From positions 124,001 through 188,000 of the forward strand of contig DASXEB010000017.1 in NCBI GenBank assembly GCA_036490335.1: a stretch of 64,000 bases of DNA, given 5' to 3'. The notes beneath the pieces are model-generated. The model was given only the letters and a program-made list of their open reading frames with translations. It ran no database searches and was not told the DNA's origin. This stretch comes from Palsa-1392 sp036490335. Lineage in GTDB: Bacteria; Verrucomicrobiota; Verrucomicrobiia; Chthoniobacterales; UBA10450. Numbering within the stretch: the first letter of the stretch is position 1; each line of letters opens with the position of its first letter. Positions 57,626-64,000 of this stretch are shown in pieces. The translations under genes were made by a program, and so were the position numbers.

Positions 57626-58143
57626 TCTTTGATGATGAGAGTGATGAGATCAGCCCTTTGAAAGGGGTGATCGCTGGAGTAACCGGCGGATTACTCGCTT
57701 CCTTCCTGATGGAACAATTTCAGACGGGCTGGAGCGCGATTGCGACCGCGCTGCAAGGCGAAAAGAAACGCGGCCGCGGCGCCAGGTCCGAGCCGGCCAC
57801 AGTCAAAGCCGCGAACGTGATTTCGCAAAAAGTCTCCGGTCGCAGACTGCCGAAAGAATATCGCGAACTGGCCGGCGAAGTCGTGCATTACGGCGTCGGC
57901 GCCAGCTCCGCGGCGATCTACGGATTGCTCGCCGAGGTCGCGCCGATCATTACGATCGGCGATGGCCTTGCGTTTGGCGCAGGTGTCTGGCTCCTCGCTG
58001 ACGAAGTGGCCGTGCCCGCGGCAGGTTTGTCGAAAGGTCCGTGCGAGATTCCCGTCACGACTCATGTCTATGCTCTCGCTTCTCATCTCGTCTACGGGTG
58101 GCTCACGGAAATCGTCCGCGACGCGGTTCGGCGGGCTTTGTAA
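57622..58143 (+). CDS. DUF1440-like membrane protein (YagU-like)
   Basis: 173 residues. Two or three hydrophobic segments with GVIAGVTGGLLASFLMEQFQTGW near the start and a Gly-rich middle (YGVGASSAAIYGLLAEVAP ... FGAGVWLLADEVAVPAAGLS). The pattern resembles the DUF1440 inner membrane family. Function unknown. Overlaps the GNAT gene by four bases. Two dispersed words and the tRNA follow. Confidence 0.75.
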   Translation: MIFDDESDEISPLKGVIAGVTGGLLASFLMEQFQTGWSAIATALQGEKKRGRGARSEPATVKAANVISQKVSGRRLPKEYRELAGEVVHYGVGASSAAIYGLLAEVAPIITIGDGLAFGAGVWLLADEVAVPAAGLSKGPCEIPVTTHVYALASHLVYGWLTEIVRDAVRRAL

Positions 58144-58259
58144 GGCAGCTTTTCTCGTTAGGCTCGGGCGAGTTCGGTCCTTTGTTCGTTAGGCAGCGCT
58201 TTCAAGGCGGCTTCATCTGGTTTGCGAGCAAGCCCAGGGCGTGCGAAGAAAATCACCGC

Positions 58260-58331
58260 GCCGGCATAGCTCAGTGGTAGAGCAGCTGATTTGTAATCAG
58301 CAGGTCATCGGTTCAAGCCCGATTGCCGGCT
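58260..58331 (+). tRNA. tRNA-Thr (anticodon TGT)
   Basis: Acceptor GCCGGCA/TGCCGGC, D arm AGCTCAGTGGTAGAGC, anticodon stem CTGAT/ATCAG with loop TTTGTAA (TGT reads ACA threonine), T arm TCGGTTCAAGCCCGA. CCA is not encoded. Its last 19 bases overlap the 3' end of the addA-like gene on the other strand. Confidence 0.95.
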
Positions 58332-61300
58332 CGCTCTGACTCGTTCAGTTCAGCGAAAAGTTCTTCGGGCGCCAACCGTTCGAGTCGCGCCCATTCCGCC
58401 GCCAGCTCCGCTTCGCCGTAGCGGACGAACTCGCCGTTCGCTGTCGAATAAAGCGCCGCGCTGACTTGATGGCCGGTGATTTCCATCACGACCTGACGAT
58501 AAGCCGCGAGCTGTGGCCGATATTGCGCGCGCAATTCCTCCAGTTTATTGCGCGCGATGCGATTCGTTTTCCAATCGATAATCAACCAGGCCTTGGCCGC
58601 GGAGTCGAAAAACGCGAGATCGATCACGCCTTCGAGACAGCGATCGTCGCGCATTTTCCAAAAGAATGGCCATTCCGCGCGCATCATCGTCGGCGCTTGC
58701 GGCCAGTTGCCGGCGAACTCGGAAACGCGCGGAATGCGATCGCGCAAGAGCCGCCATTCGCGGGCCGCGCGCGACGGGTCCAGAGCATTTTCGCGCTCTA
58801 AATCGAAGACTTCGTTCCACGTCGCCGCTTCGGCGAGCCAGGGGATTTGCCTGACGAAATCGTGCCACCAAACTCCGTAGCGCGTTGCCGGATTATCGAT
58901 TCGCGGCGGGCGCAACTCCGGCTCGACTTCGAGCCAGACATCTTCAGTCGTTAGGCCAGCGGATTCTTCTATCGGCGCGAACTTGCTCGGGCTCACCGTG
59001 CGACAAAAACGAGCCGCGTGCTGTCGCGCGCGATCGATCCAGCCAAGCTCCCGCTCGCCAAAATCCTCGTGCGTGTCCGTGCGGCCGATCATTTGCTGCC
59101 GCGCGCTCGTTTCCGCGCAGGCGGTCGGTTCGTCGGGCAACGATGAAAAAATTGATTCGTTAGGCTGATCCGTGTCGGCACAAAGCCAGCGCAGTTGGGT
59201 GTGAGAATGAATCCCGCCGTGCAGTTTCTTTTCGAAAAAGCGGCGATCGGCGGCGAGGACGAGCGTGTGTTTGGCCCGAGTCAGCGCGACGTAGAGCAGG
59301 CGCTCCATCTCCTGGCGCTCGGCCCGCTCGACTGCATCCTTGTGTTCGTCAGCGTCGCTTTTATCGAAGACAATCTGTGGTTCATCCGCTTCGGGCGATT
59401 GCAGAAGCCGCGGGTAACGCAACGCGGGCCCGAGAATGTTGCGCGTGAGAAAGGGCACGATCACCGCCTGCCATTCCGAGCCTTTCGCTTTTTGCGCGGT
59501 GATTAATTGGATGGCGTTCGCGGTCGGCGGATTGCTCTCGCGGACTGTGCGGTAATTCGTGCGCAGATGGTGCGCGAACCCGGCGAGCGAATCTCCCCGC
59601 GCTTCCGCCGTCGCCGCTGCACTGAGCAGCTTTTCGAGGTCCGCGGAAAGTTCCGGAAAAGTTTCCGGCGGGAGCGTGCGCAGCCGCTCGCGCAGTTGCG
59701 TCATACGCACCACCTCCTGGATCGCGCTGAAGAGCGGCTGTTGCGCGATCGTTAGGCGAATGCGTGCCAGCCTGTTCAGCAGATCGGGCACCGGTCCGCG
59801 GCCGCTGGTTTTTTCCAAAACCTGGAAGCGCGATCCTTCGCCTTCCGCAAAACGCGCCAGCTCCTCATCGGAAAGGCCGAAAACTTCGCGAAGCACGCCG
59901 ACGATTTGGTAGCTCGCACTCGGTTCCACCATGATGGCGAGCAGCGCGGTCAACCAGGCGTAGGCCGGATTTTCCGCGCGCATTTCGGCTTCGGAATGCA
60001 CCTCGACCGGCAGCCCCTCGGCGATGAGCGCGTCGCGCAATAATCGCAGCCACGCTTTGCGCGGCGCGAGGATGGCGACATCGCGCCATAATTCGGCGCG
60101 GAGCTTTTCGGGACTTTGTTTGCGCAGCCATTCTGCCAACAAGCGCGCGGCTTGGGTCGCACGCTGCATTTCGCGCAGGTTGAGATCGACTTCGCGCTCG
60201 AAATCGAGGCCAATAACCTGCCCCGGCAAAATCCCGGGACGCGCGTTGAGCTCGACAAAATCGACCTGATCTTCCTCGCCGTTCAGCACCGCCGGAAAGG
60301 TTTGGTTAACGAATTCCAGCTGCGCCCGATCGAGCCGGAAGGTGACGGAAAATTTCAACTCGTCAGCCGCGCCCTGCGCAATGAGCAAGTCGTGCAACTC
60401 GCGATAACGCGCGAGCTCCGCCGGCTCGCGATAAATCGATTGCTGGAAATCACCCACCATGCAGAAATGGCCCGGCCGCGGCGGCGCGCCGAGCTTGTCC
60501 CGCCAGATTCCACTCGCTTCCGGCGGTCGCGTGATTTCGAGGAGGACGAGAAACTGTTGCGGATCGGTGTCCTGCGCTTCGTCGAGAATGACGCGATAAT
60601 TTTTCTCGCGAATCCGCCTAACGACTTCCGGCCGCCGCAGCAACTCGACCGCGAGCGAGATCTGATCGGCGTAAGTGACGACGCCGCGCTCGAAACGAAA
60701 ATCGCGATAAGCCCGCTGCACTTCCGCGGCGACACAAAGCGCGCAACGGTTGACCCATTCGCGCACGGGGCGAAAAGCGTCGCGCCAGCGCCTAACGAAC
60801 TCGCCCGCGTTGCTCGAGCGCGGCGGCCAGGGCGCAAACTCAGCCGCGCCGCGCCAGCGTTCTTCCCAGCGGCGCAAATTCTCCTGATCTTTCGGAATCG
60901 TGCGCGTCGCCGCGCCTTTCGCGACGGCGGCGTGGACTTCGGAAAAATCGGTATCTGGGCAACAGCAATCAGGCTCGACCGCGCTCAGCTCGGGCTCACA
61001 TTGTCGGGCCAATTCCATCAACTGCCGGACCTGGACATGACGCAAAAGCGCGCGCCGATTTCCGCCTAACGAACGACCGACCGTGGTCTGCTGCTGGACA
61101 AATTGATTCCACAAATCTTCGTCGTCGGTCATCAGCTCCAGATTCCCAGGCAGACCAAGATAATGCCCGTGGGTCGCGAGGAGTTTGACGCAAAAACTGT
61201 GGATGGTGCCGAAGAAAGCGCGGTTGAATGCTTCGACGATCTCGAGCGGCAGCCCGGCTTCGAGAATGCGCTGGCGCGTCCGTTGCTGCATCTCGTCGGC

Positions 61301-61492
61301 GGCGCGGTTGGTGTAAGTGACGACGACCAGTTGCGGCAGCCGCTCCATCGCGCCGGGCTTTTGCGCGAGCTCGACGATGCGGTCGGTAATCGCGCGGGTC
61401 TTGCCGGAGCCCGCCGAGGCGACGACGGAAAAGTTTTGTTCGAGGTCTTGCGCGAAACGATCGCGCGCGTCGGCGTCGGCGATTTTATTCAC
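58313..61492 (-). CDS. addA: UvrD/AddA-type helicase-nuclease
   Basis: 1059 residues from GTG 61492; the open frame continues further upstream but that part is out-of-frame shadow of addB. UvrD-family helicase with Walker A (ASAGSGKTRAITDR near residue 25), TYTNRAADEM (motif Ia), DEAQDTDPQQF (motif II), MVGDFQQSIYR (motif III) and YVALTRAKHTL (motif VI). A C-terminal PD-(D/E)xK nuclease domain carries LIIDWKTNR. It resects double-strand breaks with AddB and probably reads a Chi-like sequence. The C-terminus is encoded antisense to tRNA-Thr. Seven dispersed words lie in or at the gene. Confidence 0.92.
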   Translation of the reverse strand: MNKIADADARDRFAQDLEQNFSVVASAGSGKTRAITDRIVELAQKPGAMERLPQLVVVTYTNRAADEMQQRTRQRILEAGLPLEIVEAFNRAFFGTIHSFCVKLLATHGHYLGLPGNLELMTDDEDLWNQFVQQQTTVGRSLGGNRRALLRHVQVRQLMELARQCEPELSAVEPDCCCPDTDFSEVHAAVAKGAATRTIPKDQENLRRWEERWRGAAEFAPWPPRSSNAGEFVRRWRDAFRPVREWVNRCALCVAAEVQRAYRDFRFERGVVTYADQISLAVELLRRPEVVRRIREKNYRVILDEAQDTDPQQFLVLLEITRPPEASGIWRDKLGAPPRPGHFCMVGDFQQSIYREPAELARYRELHDLLIAQGAADELKFSVTFRLDRAQLEFVNQTFPAVLNGEEDQVDFVELNARPGILPGQVIGLDFEREVDLNLREMQRATQAARLLAEWLRKQSPEKLRAELWRDVAILAPRKAWLRLLRDALIAEGLPVEVHSEAEMRAENPAYAWLTALLAIMVEPSASYQIVGVLREVFGLSDEELARFAEGEGSRFQVLEKTSGRGPVPDLLNRLARIRLTIAQQPLFSAIQEVVRMTQLRERLRTLPPETFPELSADLEKLLSAAATAEARGDSLAGFAHHLRTNYRTVRESNPPTANAIQLITAQKAKGSEWQAVIVPFLTRNILGPALRYPRLLQSPEADEPQIVFDKSDADEHKDAVERAERQEMERLLYVALTRAKHTLVLAADRRFFEKKLHGGIHSHTQLRWLCADTDQPNESIFSSLPDEPTACAETSARQQMIGRTDTHEDFGERELGWIDRARQHAARFCRTVSPSKFAPIEESAGLTTEDVWLEVEPELRPPRIDNPATRYGVWWHDFVRQIPWLAEAATWNEVFDLERENALDPSRAAREWRLLRDRIPRVSEFAGNWPQAPTMMRAEWPFFWKMRDDRCLEGVIDLAFFDSAAKAWLIIDWKTNRIARNKLEELRAQYRPQLAAYRQVVMEITGHQVSAALYSTANGEFVRYGEAELAAEWARLERLAPEELFAELNESERAGNRA

Positions 61493-64000
61493 GCTCGAAG
61501 TCCTCCGTTTCGGTGGCGAACGCGGGATGAGTGAGCACCCATTTTTCGTGCAAGAGATCGGGATCGATCGGCAGCGTCGCCAGCGGATAGCTGCGGCCGT
61601 AACCGAAAATCTGGTGAACCTGGCCGAGCATTCCGAAGACGCCGGTCTCCTGCATTTCGTGCAGGGTGAGCCAGAACTCTTTTTGCGCGAGCGCGTCGGC
61701 GAGTTTGAATTGCGGCTCCAAATCTTCCGCCACCGAGAGGAGGGTGAGACGAGCGTCGGATGCGCCGAGCGCATGCGCGGCCAGCGCGTAGAGCGCGGGC
61801 TGCACGCCCTTGCCGTCGACCAGTTGTTTTTGAAAGCGCTCCTCGGCCGATTCGCTGCCACGGCGCGCGCGCAGATCAAAACCGCGCTGCCGGCCGGTCT
61901 TGTAATCGACGATCCAGAGCTCGGGAAAACCGAGGGCGCCTTCGCTCTTTTCTCCGCGGGCGAGCACGAGATCAATGCGACCGCGCACCCGGAGCGTTTT
62001 ATTTTCGCCTAACGAAATAACGGTTGGGGAATCGAGCCGCCACTCGGCCGCGATGTGCGACCAATCGGAAAGTCCGGAAAGTTTTTCGGCGAGGATGTCG
62101 GCTAAATAAGCCGCATTCTCCCAGCCGGAGCGCCACCAATCCGGCAGCGCTTTCGTGCAGGTTTCACAAATCGATTGCACCTCGGCGTGAGTGCGGCGGG
62201 CGCTTTCCAGGAGACGTGTGCGGATTTCCGCTGGCTCGGGAATTTTTGCGAAACGATTCGTCTCCGCGCTGCCGACACTTTCCGCGAGCCAGCGATGAAT
62301 CCACTGGCCGGAGGAAGCGGCCCAAATGTTGCCGTTTTCCTCGTCGTCCTCGACGCCGAGGAAGCGCTTCATCCAGACGATGGCGGGAGAGCGAAGCGCT
62401 TGTTCCCACTCGGTCACGCGAAGTGAGATCGGTCGATCGGGCGGCGTGCGCAGTGCGAATTCGTATTCGCCGGCGGCTCGTGTTTGCCGCCGCGCGTCGT
62501 AGGCGTAACGGGTGCGGCCGAGGCCAATCGAATCGATTTTTTGCGCGTCGATCGGCGCCCAATCCTGTAACCAGGCGCTGGTTTGTTTCTCGAGCGCCTG
62601 CAGAGTTTGCTGCGAAACGCCTTTGCCGCGCGCCGAAAGATAAAGACGCGAAAACAACTCGCTCGGATTGGCGATACGGCTCGGGGAAGATTCGGAATAA
62701 AGATTGGCTGTCGCGCCGATGCCTTGGGTGGCGGATTCGATCAGGTTGCTCAACTGGCGGCGGCGGATTTGCCGGCGCTCGCTCGCGCCGAGCAGCAGTG
62801 TTTTATTTTCGCGCACGCTCCATTGGCCTTCGCCCTGCCCGCCGCGCTGCACGGCGCGACGATTCAGGATTCGATTTTGCTGATTGAATTCGTCGATTTC
62901 CTGTTCGCGCACGAAACCGATCTCGTCGTCGAGCGCCGGCCACGCTTCTTCGTTCAGCCCGGCGAAAATGAGATGCGACCACGCCTGCCCTTCCGCCTCC
63001 GCATAGGCCAGCAACTGCACGCGGCTGTAAGGATGCGAGCCGTAATCGTCGCGGTGCAAGGCCGGCGCGCCGAGCACTTCGCGCAGCCAGCGCAGGAAAA
63101 GATTTCGCGAAAAAGATTCGGCGAGCCGCTCGGACCAACTGCGCGTGAGGCGGTCGATTTCGCTCGCGTGCTGTTTCCAGCCGAGCGCGAGAAAGATCGT
63201 CTGCGTTTGCGTGAGAAATTCGGCGAGCGTGGCGCGCGTCGGCAGGAACTGAATTTTTTCAAGACCGCGCACGATCGCTGCGTGACGCTCCGAATCTTTT
63301 TTGCGCCGACAATATTCCGCGAGGATCTCAATGTTATCGATGAGCACGTCGGAATAAGCTCGTCGCAAAGTGTCTTCCACTTCCGCGATCGACAGCTCGT
63401 CGAAAATCTTCGCGCTCGTCGCGCGCAAAAATTGCAGGAGCACTTTGAGCCGTGGGCTTTGTTGCAGCTCGAGCCAGGCGCGCCACGCGTCGTCGTCAAA
63501 CGTGCTCGGGCCGAAATGCGCGAGGCCGTCGTTATGCGCGATCTTCGCCGATTCGAAGAGCCGCGCGACGGTTCGCGCGAGCGCGCCAGGACGCGGAAAA
63601 AGAATGCCGATGCGCTCGCCATTTTCCTCCAGCAAAAATCTTGCGGTCAGCGCGACGATCGCTTTCGCCTGCTCGGGAGTGTCGCGCCCGACGACGAAGT
63701 GAATCGCGGAGATCGGATGTTCGGCGCGCGCGTTTTTTTCCGACGAAGTTTCGGGAAGCCGCAAATTTTCCAAAACCGAAATAGTCGCGCTCTCGGTCTC
63801 GGCGATCGGTTGCGCGGCACCGAAATTTTCCTCCCACGTCCCAACCCAGGTCTCGTCGAGATCGCGCGTCTGATCGCGCGGATCACGCAAAACCACAGTC
63901 GCGTGCGCAGCCGAACTCGTCGCCGTACGCAACAACGGCCAAAGCGGCCAATGCGCGCCATCGAATCCGAAAAGGAGCAACCGGTCGAAGCTCGGCGCGC
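61485..64000 (-). CDS. addB: AddB-type helicase-nuclease partner, 5' partial
   Basis: At least 838 residues; the frame is open through the right edge (PSFDRLLLFGFDGAHWPLW continues upstream), so the start is outside. The C-terminal PD-(D/E)xK nuclease domain has ELWIVDYKTGRQRGF. The middle has helicase-like features without an intact Walker A in view, as expected for AddB-type subunits. Cysteines in the QSICETCTKAL and other segments do not obviously form the AddB FeS cluster. It overlaps addA by eight bases. Only one dispersed word (62008) occurs, none in the last 2 kb. Confidence 0.88.
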   Translation of the reverse strand, partial: APSFDRLLLFGFDGAHWPLWPLLRTATSSAAHATVVLRDPRDQTRDLDETWVGTWEENFGAAQPIAETESATISVLENLRLPETSSEKNARAEHPISAIHFVVGRDTPEQAKAIVALTARFLLEENGERIGILFPRPGALARTVARLFESAKIAHNDGLAHFGPSTFDDDAWRAWLELQQSPRLKVLLQFLRATSAKIFDELSIAEVEDTLRRAYSDVLIDNIEILAEYCRRKKDSERHAAIVRGLEKIQFLPTRATLAEFLTQTQTIFLALGWKQHASEIDRLTRSWSERLAESFSRNLFLRWLREVLGAPALHRDDYGSHPYSRVQLLAYAEAEGQAWSHLIFAGLNEEAWPALDDEIGFVREQEIDEFNQQNRILNRRAVQRGGQGEGQWSVRENKTLLLGASERRQIRRRQLSNLIESATQGIGATANLYSESSPSRIANPSELFSRLYLSARGKGVSQQTLQALEKQTSAWLQDWAPIDAQKIDSIGLGRTRYAYDARRQTRAAGEYEFALRTPPDRPISLRVTEWEQALRSPAIVWMKRFLGVEDDEENGNIWAASSGQWIHRWLAESVGSAETNRFAKIPEPAEIRTRLLESARRTHAEVQSICETCTKALPDWWRSGWENAAYLADILAEKLSGLSDWSHIAAEWRLDSPTVISLGENKTLRVRGRIDLVLARGEKSEGALGFPELWIVDYKTGRQRGFDLRARRGSESAEERFQKQLVDGKGVQPALYALAAHALGASDARLTLLSVAEDLEPQFKLADALAQKEFWLTLHEMQETGVFGMLGQVHQIFGYGRSYPLATLPIDPDLLHEKWVLTHPAFATETEDFERE

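Noticed and set aside
58313..61975. 1220-residue version of the addA-like protein
   Set aside because: The first 161 residues are Ser/Arg-rich shadow of addB; the GTG at 61492 overlapping the addB stop gives a proper helicase N-terminus.

Overview
The window is GC-rich and densely packed with bacterial housekeeping genes. The gene mix suggests a member of the Verrucomicrobiota (Spartobacteria/Chthoniobacterales-like, probably a soil lineage). The signs are a long-form IspG, an S8 protease with a PPC domain, Tricorn and LarE homologues, an NrfD-type formate dehydrogenase and many lineage-type hypothetical genes. This placement is an inference from gene content; no rRNA gene is present to confirm it.

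Layout. 0-9.3 kb: an arginine-deiminase-like enzyme (5' truncated), threonine dehydrogenase, LarE, then dnaK and groES-groEL, an Asp/Glu-racemase-like protein without catalytic cysteines, and a response regulator. 9.4-15 kb: Tricorn-type protease, MBL hydrolase, GAF-histidine kinase. 15.2-21.2 kb: the envelope/isoprenoid run cdsA-dxr-rseP, two small paralogues and ispG. 21.4-26.9 kb: exported S8 protease, typA, a GAF-domain methionine-sulfoxide-reductase-like gene. 27-40.9 kb: a compact selenium and formate module. It holds a SelW-like selenoprotein whose in-frame UGA hides it from ordinary ORF calling, tRNA-Sec, selD, selA and selB. Convergent to these are a formate/nitrite channel, an NrfD membrane subunit, an FeS subunit and a selenocysteine formate dehydrogenase with a clear SECIS hairpin. 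A porin, an OFA-family MFS transporter and its 41-residue partner follow. 41-46.6 kb: carB, NUDIX hydrolase, sufE, rhodanese, tRNA-Thr(CGT), a small zinc-ribbon protein. 46.6-52.2 kb: cyclase, methyltransferase, DUF2064 enzyme, epimerase, a 21-bp tandem array, a hypothetical protein and a GT2 glycosyltransferase. 52.3-64 kb: a sulfite-oxidase-like enzyme, mutM-like gene, trxB, GT4 glycosyltransferase, GNAT protein, membrane protein, tRNA-Thr(TGT) and the addAB helicase-nuclease pair.

Two things stand out. First, the 9-mer GCCTAACGA/TCGTTAGGC is scattered through the whole window. I count about 98 exact copies of its 8-bp core CCTAACGA (53 in one orientation, 45 in the other), where one or two would be expected by chance. 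It lies inside genes in several reading frames, between genes, at stop codons, and once as an inverted pair at a gene end. This is the pattern of a DNA-uptake sequence or another genome-wide recognition word, and it matches none of the Neisseria or Pasteurellaceae uptake sequences I know. Second, the selenocysteine machinery, its tRNA and two selenoproteins sit together in about 11 kb. Two separate arrays of 21-bp repeats with a palindromic core, one of them inside the ispG reading frame, are a third unexplained feature.
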